Made by a program: the position numbers and the translations under genes. 64,000 bases of DNA, taken from Spongiibacteraceae bacterium UBA5047 (lineage in GTDB: Bacteria; Pseudomonadota; Gammaproteobacteria; Pseudomonadales; Spongiibacteraceae). Of the stretch, positions 25,728-33,768 are shown in pieces. Position 1 is the stretch's first letter, and each line of letters begins with the position of its first letter. Location of the stretch: positions 112,411 to 176,410 of the forward strand of contig DIBR01000015.1 of NCBI GenBank assembly GCA_002415025.1, written 5' to 3'. The notes under the pieces were generated by a model. That model did no database searches and had not been told where the DNA came from. It worked only from the letters and a program-made list of their open reading frames with translations.

Positions 25728-26777
25728 GTGCGTTTTAACTCGTCGAATCAGGCCAGAGCTTTTGCTCTGGCCTTTCTGTTTCCGGCCGGCAGTGCTGTGG
25801 CAATGGGACCAGCGGTATACCAGGCCGAGCCTGGCGATGTGATATGGGAGGGCGCAGCCACTCCATCCACAACCCTGAAAAAGCAGAATCCGGACTTCAC
25901 CGAAATTCGCCAGCTTATTGAGTATTCCCGGCACAGCGGTGATCTGCGCGCACTGGGGCGTGCCAGAGCCGCATTGAATTCGATGACTGAATCCGGTCAC
26001 GAACAGGCCTTACTGCAGGCAACAATTGACCAGCGCCTTCACCAATTCGGCGATGCCAAGAAGCGCTTGCAGGGCATTCTGCGCTACGACCCCAAACACC
26101 GGCAGGCGCAATTCACTCTCTACAGCATCGCATTGGTGCAGGGTGATTATGCACTCGCCACAACCCTGTGCGAAGCCATCAAAAGACACGGCTTACGCTC
26201 GGTAGCCACAAGCTGCCACTTCAACCTGATGGGCCTGCAGGGTAACCCTGAGGCCGCTTTTGAAGGGCTGAACGCCGCCATCGAAAAATTCCCGCCGCAA
26301 ACCGACGCTGGCTACGCCTGGGCACTCGGCACTCTGGCCGAGCTGGCCGCAGCCATAGACCACCCCGACACCGCGAAGTACTACCGCAGCGTATTGGCCA
26401 CATCACCCGACGACCACTACAGCGCGTCGGAATATGCGGACTGGTTATTGCGTCATGGAAAAGCAGCTCAAGCTTACACAGTACTGGCTGGCAGACCCGA
26501 TACCGATCGCCTGATACTGCTACGGGCGATTGCCCTGAAAAATTTGAATGATGCACGCTCTGACCAGCTGATCCGCGAACTCGCCAACCGTTTCGAGCGT
26601 TCCGAGCGGCGACAGGAAGACATACACCGCCACGAGCGGGCGCGCTTTCTGCTGGATATCAGGCAGCAGCCGCAAGCCGCATTGGCGCTGGCCGAACGCA
26701 ATATTGCAACGCAGCAGGAACGCGCTGACTGGCGACTGCTCCGGCGCGCACAAACTGCAGTGAGCAACACACCATGA
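25728..26777 (+). CDS. Exported TPR-like repeat protein
   Basis: A 349-aa protein starting at GTG 25728, two bases after the lipoprotein stop. The first 25 residues (MRFNSSNQARAFALAFLFPAGSAVA) make a plausible signal peptide. From about residue 55 the protein is a helical solenoid with TPR-like spacing (LGRARAALNSM, LLQATIDQRLHQFGDAKKRLQGILRYDPKHRQAQ, SVATSCHFNLMGLQGNPEAAFEGLNAAIEKFP). It probably acts as a periplasmic scaffold. A rho-independent terminator lies inside the signal-peptide codons. ATG 25803 is an alternative start that would give a cytoplasmic form. Its stop overlaps the ATG of the HupE-like gene. Confidence 0.75.
   Translation: MRFNSSNQARAFALAFLFPAGSAVAMGPAVYQAEPGDVIWEGAATPSTTLKKQNPDFTEIRQLIEYSRHSGDLRALGRARAALNSMTESGHEQALLQATIDQRLHQFGDAKKRLQGILRYDPKHRQAQFTLYSIALVQGDYALATTLCEAIKRHGLRSVATSCHFNLMGLQGNPEAAFEGLNAAIEKFPPQTDAGYAWALGTLAELAAAIDHPDTAKYYRSVLATSPDDHYSASEYADWLLRHGKAAQAYTVLAGRPDTDRLILLRAIALKNLNDARSDQLIRELANRFERSERRQEDIHRHERARFLLDIRQQPQAALALAERNIATQQERADWRLLRRAQTAVSNTP
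25751..25781 (+). terminator. Intrinsic terminator/attenuator inside a coding start
   Basis: Arm GGCCAGAGC, loop TTTT, arm GCTCTGGCC, then TTTCTGTTT. The 9-bp perfect stem and T-rich tail are typical of rho-independent termination. It follows the lipoprotein stop by 26 bases but lies within codons 8-18 of the TPR gene, so it should lower transcription of the TPR and HupE-like genes relative to DUF4331. Confidence 0.75.
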
Positions 26778-27907
26778 GTTCAGCAATCAAAACCCTGATC
26801 GCGACTGCCGCTTTCTGCCTGTCGCTGTTCAGCGGACCGGGGGTTGCGCATGAAGCAAGCAGCAGCTACCTCTACTGGCAAGACAGCGCACCGAAACAAC
26901 TGCGCCTGGATATCGCGCTTAGCGATCTTATGTCGAATACATTTTTGCGCGCAGATGCCTCGGGCAAGGTGCATTGGCAAACGTTGCTTGAGGCGGAAGC
27001 TCAACTGGCCAAAGTCATCGAAGCCAACGTTAGCGCATTACAGTCGACCGGCCGCTGTGCAAGCAAAGCCGCGCTGGAGGGCTTAACCGAGTACGACAAT
27101 ACAACATTCAGCGTTTGGCAGCTGGAATGGGACTGCCCGGCGCACAGCATTCACTACCAGTTATTTTCACGCGACGACGCGCTGCATCGCGCTCTGGTAA
27201 CAACGCAACGCGACAGCACAGAGCAGCTCGGCGTGCTCTCCCCCTCCAACCCGCAACTTGATCTTGCCAGCCCTGCATCGCTGACCGATATCCTGTGGCA
27301 GTTTATTCTGCAGGGCGTTCTCCATATGTGGCTGGGGCTGGATCATGTGCTCTTCCTGCTCACGCTGCTGATGCTTGCGTTTAGTCCGGGGCGGGGCACG
27401 GACGGAGAACCCGAAAACAGGCCTGTCAGGCAGCTGATACTGGTCATCACCAGCTTTACGATTGCACACTCGATCACGCTGGTCATGAGCAGTCTTTCGC
27501 TGATACAGATGTCCAGCCGCACAGTAGAAACCCTGATCGCGGTATCGATCATCGTCAGCGCACTCAAAGTGCTGCGGCCTTACAATCCCATCAATACGCT
27601 TGCCATCAGTTTCGGCTTCGGCCTGCTGCACGGGCTGGGGTTTTCCGGGGTGCTGTCGGAATTGCTGACGCAGACACCATCGAAATTGGTAGCCTTGTTC
27701 GGGTTTAATGTCGGGGTAGAACTCGGGCAGCTCTGCATTGTGCTGGCAGCATTCCCGCTTTTGTTGCGTTTGCAGAAAAGCCCCGTCCTTATGACACGCG
27801 TGTTTCAGGGCAGCGCCGTTGGTGTCGCTCTAATGGGCACGTTCTGGGCGGCAGACCGCAGCGGCATACTGGCGATTGTACTGTCACTTAAGTCTGTGGT
27901 TAACTAA
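26774..27907 (+). CDS. HupE/UreJ-type membrane protein
   Basis: A 377-aa inner-membrane protein. A signal peptide (to GVAHEASSS) and a periplasmic domain of about 150 residues are followed by six or so membrane helices (about 180-375). The helix starting HMWLGLDHVLFLLTLLML and the LHGLGFSGVLSEL and FNVGVELGQL segments are those of the HupE/UreJ_2 family, thought to move nickel or cobalt, though transport is shown for few members. The extra periplasmic domain marks the longer subfamily. ATG overlaps the TPR stop (ATGA), so the two are translationally coupled. Confidence 0.85.
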   Translation: MSSAIKTLIATAAFCLSLFSGPGVAHEASSSYLYWQDSAPKQLRLDIALSDLMSNTFLRADASGKVHWQTLLEAEAQLAKVIEANVSALQSTGRCASKAALEGLTEYDNTTFSVWQLEWDCPAHSIHYQLFSRDDALHRALVTTQRDSTEQLGVLSPSNPQLDLASPASLTDILWQFILQGVLHMWLGLDHVLFLLTLLMLAFSPGRGTDGEPENRPVRQLILVITSFTIAHSITLVMSSLSLIQMSSRTVETLIAVSIIVSALKVLRPYNPINTLAISFGFGLLHGLGFSGVLSELLTQTPSKLVALFGFNVGVELGQLCIVLAAFPLLLRLQKSPVLMTRVFQGSAVGVALMGTFWAADRSGILAIVLSLKSVVN

Positions 27908-27967
27908 ATGTCTTATGCGATTCTCGGTACGATAACAATACGAACGGCACCCAAGGAGGCACTCCCC

Positions 27968-28054
27968 ATGAGTCCGATAACCTTCGCTGCATCGCTTATC
28001 ATCATCGGTCTGGTTGTTTCACTGTCCTGGGCTTATCACCGCAGCCAGCACTAA
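27968..28054 (+). CDS. 28-aa single-helix membrane protein
   Basis: A very short gene read directly from the sequence: ATG at 27968, stop TAA at 28052-28054. The peptide starts MSPITFAASLIIIGLVVSLS and ends WAYHRSQH, one transmembrane helix with a basic, probably cytoplasmic tail. A full AAGGAGG ribosome binding site (27952-27958) lies nine bases upstream, the best in this block. Most likely it is a small subunit or regulator of a membrane protein, perhaps the HupE-like one 60 bases before. It also sits right against the convergent glutathione peroxidase gene. Confidence 0.65.
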   Translation: MSPITFAASLIIIGLVVSLSWAYHRSQH

Positions 28055-28057
28055 ATA

Positions 28058-28615
28058 TCAGGGGCGCTCCAGCAAAGCATCGATTAGATCCGTTATCGCG
28101 GGTGATTCCGGTGTGACGCTGGACGGAAAGCTCGTTGTAAACTGCCCATCCCGGTCTATCAAAAATTTGTAGAAATTCCATTCAGGCGGTTCGGCGCCCT
28201 GTTCCTGCAGATGGATAAAGAACGGGTTGGCGGCTGTGCCACTCACAGCACTGCTGCTCAACATCGTAAAGCTGACGCCATAATTGACATAGCATAGCGT
28301 TGCTGTTTTTTCGGCATCAGCGTATTCCTGACGAAAATCATTGGACGGAAAACCAACAATTTCAAGTCCGCGATCTCTATATCGCTGATACAAAGCCTCA
28401 AGCCCTTTGAACTGTGGCGTGTAGCCGCAACGACTGGCGGTATTCACTATCAGCAGCACCTTGCCCGCGTAACGCTCACAGAAATTCACGACTCCATCAC
28501 TGCGCAGTTCCGTATGTTGGTAGCGCAAAAGCTCAGCGCATTCCGCACTCACCTGACTGGCGCACACCAGCAGGCTAGCGGCGATAGACAAACGCCCGAA
28601 AACTAGCCCTCGCAT
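28058..28615 (-). CDS. Exported glutathione peroxidase family protein
   Basis: A 185-aa peroxidase of the GPx/BtuE family, using Cys rather than selenocysteine in NTASRCGYTPQFKGLEAL. A signal peptide (MRGLVFGRLSIAASLLVCASQVSA) would place it in the periplasm. The tryptophan motif WNFYKFLI is intact, but the usual FPCNQF is FPSNDF, so the Gln of the catalytic tetrad is Asp. It probably reduces lipid or organic peroxides with thioredoxin-like donors. The start at 28615 overlaps the previous gene by 13 bases; the longer frame upstream is a shadow of that gene. It is the last gene of a seven-gene unit. Confidence 0.88.
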   Translation of the reverse strand: MRGLVFGRLSIAASLLVCASQVSAECAELLRYQHTELRSDGVVNFCERYAGKVLLIVNTASRCGYTPQFKGLEALYQRYRDRGLEIVGFPSNDFRQEYADAEKTATLCYVNYGVSFTMLSSSAVSGTAANPFFIHLQEQGAEPPEWNFYKFLIDRDGQFTTSFPSSVTPESPAITDLIDALLERP

Positions 28616-29028
28616 CGTGACTCCAGTTTTTCCAACAGCAAAAGATAGGACGTTGCGTAAACCGAACCAATCGCCAAGCCCGGCAGGATAGTAACGAGAA
28701 TGGCAGGGGTGCCCACTTGCCAGTGTATGCCGTAAGCCGTCACAAACTGCAGTGTCATACCCGCAGCAAGGCATTTAAACTTCCTCAAGTGCCAATCACG
28801 CATCCGACTGAACAGAAACTCATACAACAAACTTGAGCAAAGCGTCAGAACAAAAGCATACACCCCCTGCACCAAACCGGCTCGCCAACCCGCTGTCGTC
28901 GAATACTGACTGTTAACCCAGAATGCCCACGCACCATAGGCCAGCAAGGCAGCGATGGCTGCAATTACAGCGCGCACCGCGCCAGTATTGAGCGGCAACT
29001 TTTTTACTACTCGACCAGCTTCGGCCAT
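28603..29028 (-). CDS. Small integral membrane protein
   Basis: A 141-aa protein with about four transmembrane helices (AVIAAIAALLAYGAWAFWV, GLVQGVYAFVLTLCSSLLYEFLF, LAAGMTLQFVTAYGIHW, TPAILVTILPGLAIGSVYATSYLLLL). I do not recognise the family. It starts inside the YHS gene (22-base overlap) and ends inside the GPx gene (13-base overlap), so its translation is coupled to both. A role next to an exported GPx and YHS protein, possibly in electron or metal supply to them, is a guess. Confidence 0.75.
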   Translation of the reverse strand: MAEAGRVVKKLPLNTGAVRAVIAAIAALLAYGAWAFWVNSQYSTTAGWRAGLVQGVYAFVLTLCSSLLYEFLFSRMRDWHLRKFKCLAAGMTLQFVTAYGIHWQVGTPAILVTILPGLAIGSVYATSYLLLLEKLESRCEG

Positions 29029-29462
29029 TCTTTGTCGGCCTGCTCAATATAGCTGCCTTTATCTTTGAGCCACTTCTCATTAATACTCTTGTTGTAATTC
29101 AGGTAAAGTTTGCCATTAACAAGGGTAAACTGGTCAGGCTCAATCGGTGCGGTTTCCCCTTGAGATACCGCATAGGCACAATAACCACCGTACTGAGGCG
29201 CGTACTTCTCGGGGTCGCTCTTAAATTTTTCAAGATTATCTTCGCTACTAAAATGCCAGTCAGCGCCGTTCCAGCTATAACTGAATTTGTCGCTCCCTTT
29301 GACAGGGCGATTTTCAGTGAAATAGGCAACCGGATCGTAGCCCTTAATCGCAACACTACTGAACCACCCTGTGTAGACAGGGTCTACCGCGAGCGCCGGC
29401 AAAGGTGACAGCACAGTGATCAGTAGCAACCAACGAACAGACTTGCGCAATGTGTTAAGCAT
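29007..29462 (-). CDS. YHS domain exported protein
   Basis: A 151-aa protein with a signal peptide (to LSPLPALA) and one YHS domain: IKGYDPVAYFTENRPVKGSDKFSYSWNGADWHFSSEDNLEKFKSDPEKYAPQYGGYCAYAVSQG (in two parts). YHS domains often bind metal through Cys/His; here the Cys is in YGGYCAYA. Exported YHS proteins of this type are common and uncharacterised. It overlaps the NRDE gene end by eight bases. Confidence 0.87.
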   Translation of the reverse strand: MLNTLRKSVRWLLLITVLSPLPALAVDPVYTGWFSSVAIKGYDPVAYFTENRPVKGSDKFSYSWNGADWHFSSEDNLEKFKSDPEKYAPQYGGYCAYAVSQGETAPIEPDQFTLVNGKLYLNYNKSINEKWLKDKGSYIEQADKEWPKLVE

Positions 29463-30255
29463 AGTTCACCTCCTGGTGTTGCAGGCTGGCGGCATGGCGC
29501 AATGTTTGCCTTTCCGCCAATAAAATGAATGCCTCATCTGGCTTCGGCTCACCTTGTTCCAGTGTCGTCAGGGCAGCTTCATTCCAGTAACGCATTTCAC
29601 TGTGATCAATACCGAGTTCAATCTGGGTAATGCTTTTACTGTGGGTCGCTTCTCGCGCCATCAGAATTGCGTTTTCGGGGCCGCCTTCACCCGGCTCAAC
29701 ATGCACATTCGGCATGAATATACCTGCAGCTTCCATACCCGGCTGCCCTCTCGTCAGCCAACGTTGAAAACAGTGCTCACGATAGTTGAGCACTTCATGC
29801 CAGCGCTCGGACGAAGAGCTGGCCAGGCTGTTGCCGCAGGGCACTTCTGTCAGGGTGCTGATTTTTCCGTCCCAATCCAGACGCAAGCTCTGGCGATGAC
29901 TGATCAGCAACAGGGTAAAAGGTGCGTAGCGACACGCACCAAGCCCGCTGCCCGAAAGCAGCCAGTCGCACAGCGGGATATCAGCATCACGGCTTAGAAC
30001 ATCCAGCACCAGGGCGCCACGACTCGGTCGTTCGCGCTGTTCGACATCATCGTACCGGTTCAACAGGCAGGCAAGTTCACCACGCTCGCTACAGGCTATC
30101 CAGCTGCCACCCGCCAGACCATCGCGCGGAAACAACAGATCAACGCCCTGCTTGCGGTAGCTGAACATGCCTTCTTCACTGCGCTCACGGCGCTCGTCGC
30201 GATTCATGGTAACGAGAATCGAATCGCTTCGATTGACAATACTAACCGTACACAT
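29455..30255 (-). CDS. NRDE (TANGO2-like) family protein
   Basis: A 266-aa cytoplasmic protein starting MCTVSIVNRSDSILVTMNRDERRERSEEG, with the NRDE motif (here NRDER) and Cys2 at the place where Ntn-type hydrolases have their nucleophile. The WIACSERGELACLLNRYD segment also matches the family. Eukaryotic TANGO2 has been linked to lipid and heme handling; bacterial members are poorly known. Its ATG follows directly on the TGA of the DinB-like gene. Confidence 0.88.
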   Translation of the reverse strand: MCTVSIVNRSDSILVTMNRDERRERSEEGMFSYRKQGVDLLFPRDGLAGGSWIACSERGELACLLNRYDDVEQRERPSRGALVLDVLSRDADIPLCDWLLSGSGLGACRYAPFTLLLISHRQSLRLDWDGKISTLTEVPCGNSLASSSSERWHEVLNYREHCFQRWLTRGQPGMEAAGIFMPNVHVEPGEGGPENAILMAREATHSKSITQIELGIDHSEMRYWNEAALTTLEQGEPKPDEAFILLAERQTLRHAASLQHQEVNYA

Positions 30256-30765
30256 TCAGGCGCGTCCTGCAGATCGCACATTCGAGGCCGTGGCCGGGGC
30301 AAGACCAACAGTCGCATCAATCTCTGCGCCCAACATGCGCGCGATCAGGCTGGCGTAGGCCAGATGATGGGTACTGTGTGCGGCTACGTAGCAAAGCTCG
30401 CGCTGTACGGTAGACTCAACAATGACGTGCTGCGTTTCGGTGAGGGAAATTTCGCTTTTGACCTTCAGCAAGCGCTCGGTACTATTGCAAGCCTGCAACC
30501 ACCGCTGCCAGTCGCTAATGGTTTCGCAGGCCAAATCAAAGTCGCTTTCCACCGCGCTGTTGCGATCACGGATGTCGTAATCCACCGTGCCGCTATCCAG
30601 CCCTGCTCGCAGGGCGTGGTAGTGGTCCAATACATGGCGAAGGTGGCGTCCCACGCCATAATCGACCAGCGCCGGGGCCTCGGCATAGCCCTGGCGGCCA
30701 ACCGTTTCGAGCAATTGCCGGAATTGCTCCAACACCTCGATGTTGGCTTGTATTAACTCGCGCAT
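30256..30765 (-). CDS. DinB-like four-helix protein
   Basis: A 169-aa all-helical protein of the DinB/YfiT superfamily. The histidines that can bind a metal in this fold are at YGVGRHLRHVLDHYHAL (about 37-53) and YVAAHSTHHLAYASLIA (about 127-143). Many members are thiol-dependent, metal-binding transferases; others have no known activity. GAGG precedes the ATG. It starts 13 bases before the end of the acyltransferase gene and is directly joined to the NRDE gene. Confidence 0.82.
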   Translation of the reverse strand: MRELIQANIEVLEQFRQLLETVGRQGYAEAPALVDYGVGRHLRHVLDHYHALRAGLDSGTVDYDIRDRNSAVESDFDLACETISDWQRWLQACNSTERLLKVKSEISLTETQHVIVESTVQRELCYVAAHSTHHLAYASLIARMLGAEIDATVGLAPATASNVRSAGRA

Positions 30766-32504
30766 TCTAACCTCTGTGCATTCATAAACTGTTTGGCTCC
30801 CTCATCGCCCATGTAGCGCTTGAGGTATTTGGCGGGCGTGGTTCGCAGATCCACCACGATCAGCCCGGCGAGCGTGTTGTTAAATTCCGGGTCAACGTTA
30901 AAGCACACGAAGCGCCCGTTTAGAGACAGGTAATGTCGCAGTAATACCGGAATGGACTTGCCCGGATCACTGCGCCCAACCAGTTTGTTGAGCACCTTGA
31001 TATTGGCAAGCGAGGCGAGCATCTCGGCGGTCCAGAAACGGCGCGCCACCTTGAGCGGGCGCAATGGGCGTACACTGCCATGAAAGCGATCATCGCTGAA
31101 ATGCCCCACCATGGTGTCGGCAATCAGTGCGCGAGCGATATCTGAATAGTCCCGCGAAATACTGACCGGGCCGAACAGGGTGTTGTAGGTCGGGTTGTTG
31201 ACCAAAAAGGCACCGATGCCGCGCCACAACAGATCCAGCGCAGTCGGCCGGCGTTGATAGTCGGGATGAATAAAGGAGCGCCCCATTTCAATTGCGGCGC
31301 CCAGGCGGGAAACAAAGGCCTTGTCGAAGCGATACAGGGTGCGACTGTACAAACCCTGTATCCCGTGCTCACGCACAATCTCGTCGATCAACCCGATGCG
31401 ATAGCCGCCGACGACCGTATTTTTTTCGCGATCCCAGATAAAAAGGTGTAAATAGTAATCGTCGTAGTGGTCAATATCAGCGGCACTGCCGGTGCCCTCA
31501 CCTGCGGCGCGAAAGGTTTCTTCGCGCATCAGTCCAAGCTGATCCATCACCGGCCCCATGGCTGTGCGCGGTGCGCAATAGACCTGAAATTCGGCCTGCT
31601 CAAGTAACAGATATTCCTGCATACCGGCAACGGCCGCCGCTAGCTGCTCAACGGCTACCGGCTCGCGCAAAGGCGCGTAGGCCTTCGATGTTACAGACGC
31701 CGTGCGGTTCGAGTGGCTGAGCATGTCGGTGCTAATACGCAGATAGTGAGTAATCGCTTCGTCACTGTCGAGATGCTGCCAATCCACCGGCGCAATGGGC
31801 TGCCCCACGGTCAGACGCAGGGTTTTGCCGCGTTTGTTCGCCAACTCCCGCGCCAACATCAGGGTACGCAAGCGCGGATGCACGAGGCCGGCGGCGTAAA
31901 ACAGCGCGCTGTTGCGACCGTGAACATAGAGCGGTACGCAGGTCGCATTCTGGCGGCGCAGCAACTGCCCGGCCAGTCGATGCCACTGGCGGTCATGAAT
32001 GCGGCGGCTTTTTACATCGTACGCAGAGACCATGCCGGCAGGAAAAATAAGCAAACAACCGCCCTGCTCCAAATGCCGGTGCGCCTCGCGAATACCCGCT
32101 GCATTCACTCGGCTTGCGTTCGCTGACAGGATATCGAGACCAATAAACAATTCTGCCAGCTCGGGGATGCGGCGCAACAGCGCATTGGTCATCACTTTGA
32201 GGTCGGGCCGCACTTCCAGTAGCTTGCGGGCAATGGCTACGCCTTCGAGCCCGCCCAACGGGTGATTCGCTACCAGCAGAGTTGCACCTTCACGCGGAAT
32301 AGCGGCCAGTTCGGCGTCACCGTCAACAGAAAGCGACACGTCCAGCGCGTCCAGCGTGTACTGCAAAAACGGCAGTCCTGCGGTGGCACTGGCAGGCTTG
32401 CGGTCATAGGCTGCCGCCAGCGGAGTTAACCCCAACATAGACGAAGCAACCGTCGCCAGGGGCTTTTGCTTGAGCGGCAAATGAAAGGGGTTGGCAGTGG
32501 CCAT
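30753..32504 (-). CDS. OlsF-like bifunctional acyltransferase (PlsC + GNAT)
   Basis: A 583-aa two-domain protein. Residues about 50-270 form a PlsC-type O-acyltransferase with NHPLGGLEG (the usual HX4-5D/E catalytic motif, with Glu) and LLIFPAGMVSAYD. Residues about 310-500 form a GNAT-type N-acyltransferase of the OlsB/hemolysin-like class (LGLMREETFRAAGEG, DYYLHLFIWDREKNTVVGGYRIG, LGRSFIHPDYQ-like EMGRSFIHPDYQRR). This order is that of OlsF, which makes ornithine lipid from ornithine in two steps. The start at ATG 32504, two bases after the previous stop, is chosen; a start at 32564 would lie inside that gene. The amino-acid head group is not determined. Confidence 0.82.
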   Translation of the reverse strand: MATANPFHLPLKQKPLATVASSMLGLTPLAAAYDRKPASATAGLPFLQYTLDALDVSLSVDGDAELAAIPREGATLLVANHPLGGLEGVAIARKLLEVRPDLKVMTNALLRRIPELAELFIGLDILSANASRVNAAGIREAHRHLEQGGCLLIFPAGMVSAYDVKSRRIHDRQWHRLAGQLLRRQNATCVPLYVHGRNSALFYAAGLVHPRLRTLMLARELANKRGKTLRLTVGQPIAPVDWQHLDSDEAITHYLRISTDMLSHSNRTASVTSKAYAPLREPVAVEQLAAAVAGMQEYLLLEQAEFQVYCAPRTAMGPVMDQLGLMREETFRAAGEGTGSAADIDHYDDYYLHLFIWDREKNTVVGGYRIGLIDEIVREHGIQGLYSRTLYRFDKAFVSRLGAAIEMGRSFIHPDYQRRPTALDLLWRGIGAFLVNNPTYNTLFGPVSISRDYSDIARALIADTMVGHFSDDRFHGSVRPLRPLKVARRFWTAEMLASLANIKVLNKLVGRSDPGKSIPVLLRHYLSLNGRFVCFNVDPEFNNTLAGLIVVDLRTTPAKYLKRYMGDEGAKQFMNAQRLECAS

Positions 32505-32506
32505 AA

Positions 32507-33625
32507 TCAGTCGTTCTCCGGGTATTGGCGAACCAGATTGGCTTCGAGGCGCCAGGCGCGCCACAAGGCCATCAGCGAAGGCGGCTTGTGACCTTGCTTT
32601 CGATTTTCATTACCGATGCGAAACAGGGTGGCATATTGGTCAAACAAGGCCCGCATGGCCGGCCACAGGCGCATGTTTTTATCCCAAATATGAATAGATT
32701 CGGAACTGGCACCATTGATTTCTATTACGGCGAAGTCCTGCCCGCGGATCAAGCGCTCAATGGAGTGAAACTTGATATCCAGACGGCCGTAGTAATAACC
32801 GGGCAGCTCGTCAAACAGGGTATCGAGCGCCGCCGTTAGTTCGTCGCTGATATAGGCCGCACCATCGCGAAAGATCGCACCTTTGGAATGACTCGCGGAG
32901 AACACCAGACGGTAGGCCTGCCCGGCGGGAATAACCACATGCCAGTTATGTTTGTGACGCTCGTGATAAAGCCCGGTGAGGTTGGCTGCACGGGGGTCGG
33001 CAAGCAACAGTTGCTCCAGCGTGCGCTCGCCGTCACCAACCACATAAGGGGAATACTTCAGCGCCAGCGAGGTAATGCGGCCACGCGCTTCGCCCGGCAT
33101 GCGCACATAAAACACACCGGCCTCCGGCTCCCACAGTGCCAGCTTCTGGACGACAATGGCGGCGCCTTGCGGATAGGCAGCAATATAGGCTGCCAACTCA
33201 TCAGCGCTGTCGAGGCATTTCACGCCCGCACCGCGACAGCCAATATCAGGCTTGGCCACCAACGGAAAATGGATACCCGCCTCGCGCAACCGCGGCAACA
33301 ACTGCTCAACCTGCACCACAGGAGGTTCTGCTGTAACACTCAGGGTCACCCAGGGCAGCACCCACTCACGGCCTCTGGGTCCGCACTGTGCCAGGACCTC
33401 GGTCTTGGCAACGCCAACCATGCCCGACAAGGGCACCGCCGGGTTGGCGATCAGCGGCAGGGTGGCGCTGCGATACCGGACACTGAGGGCAAGCCATTGA
33501 ATAACCACGGGGAAATACATGGCCCACAAGGGCCAGAACTCAAACCAGGAGGTGCTGCGACCACTCATCTCCAGCGCCGGCATGCCATCTACGCTGTAAG
33601 CCAGCTCACCGGAAGATTCAGACAT
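32507..33625 (-). CDS. ATP-grasp family ligase
   Basis: A 372-aa protein. The ATP-grasp core is seen in FPLVAKPDIGCRGAGVKCLDSADELAAYI (about 120-150), the RLDIKFHSIERL strand and the metal-binding FAVIEINGASSESIHIWD (about 320-335, Glu and Asn ligands). It resembles D-Ala-D-Ala ligase-type enzymes, which join an acid to an amine with ATP. An N-terminal region of about 100 residues holds a tryptophan-rich hydrophobic stretch (WFEFWPLWAMYFPVVIQWLALSV) that may bring it to the membrane. It leads the seven-gene unit and may modify the head group of the lipid made by the next gene (inference). Confidence 0.78.
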   Translation of the reverse strand: MSESSGELAYSVDGMPALEMSGRSTSWFEFWPLWAMYFPVVIQWLALSVRYRSATLPLIANPAVPLSGMVGVAKTEVLAQCGPRGREWVLPWVTLSVTAEPPVVQVEQLLPRLREAGIHFPLVAKPDIGCRGAGVKCLDSADELAAYIAAYPQGAAIVVQKLALWEPEAGVFYVRMPGEARGRITSLALKYSPYVVGDGERTLEQLLLADPRAANLTGLYHERHKHNWHVVIPAGQAYRLVFSASHSKGAIFRDGAAYISDELTAALDTLFDELPGYYYGRLDIKFHSIERLIRGQDFAVIEINGASSESIHIWDKNMRLWPAMRALFDQYATLFRIGNENRKQGHKPPSLMALWRAWRLEANLVRQYPEND

Positions 33626-33768
33626 TTTCAGCTCGTTCTCTCATCCACATAGGTTCTCATCGTTCACGACTTTTGAGGGGCCTAACTGTGCTTAGTTCAC
33701 AAAATTTTGCCGCCATGTCGTTAATAGATGACAGCGCTACGCAAATGTTACAAACCCGTTGCAATACA

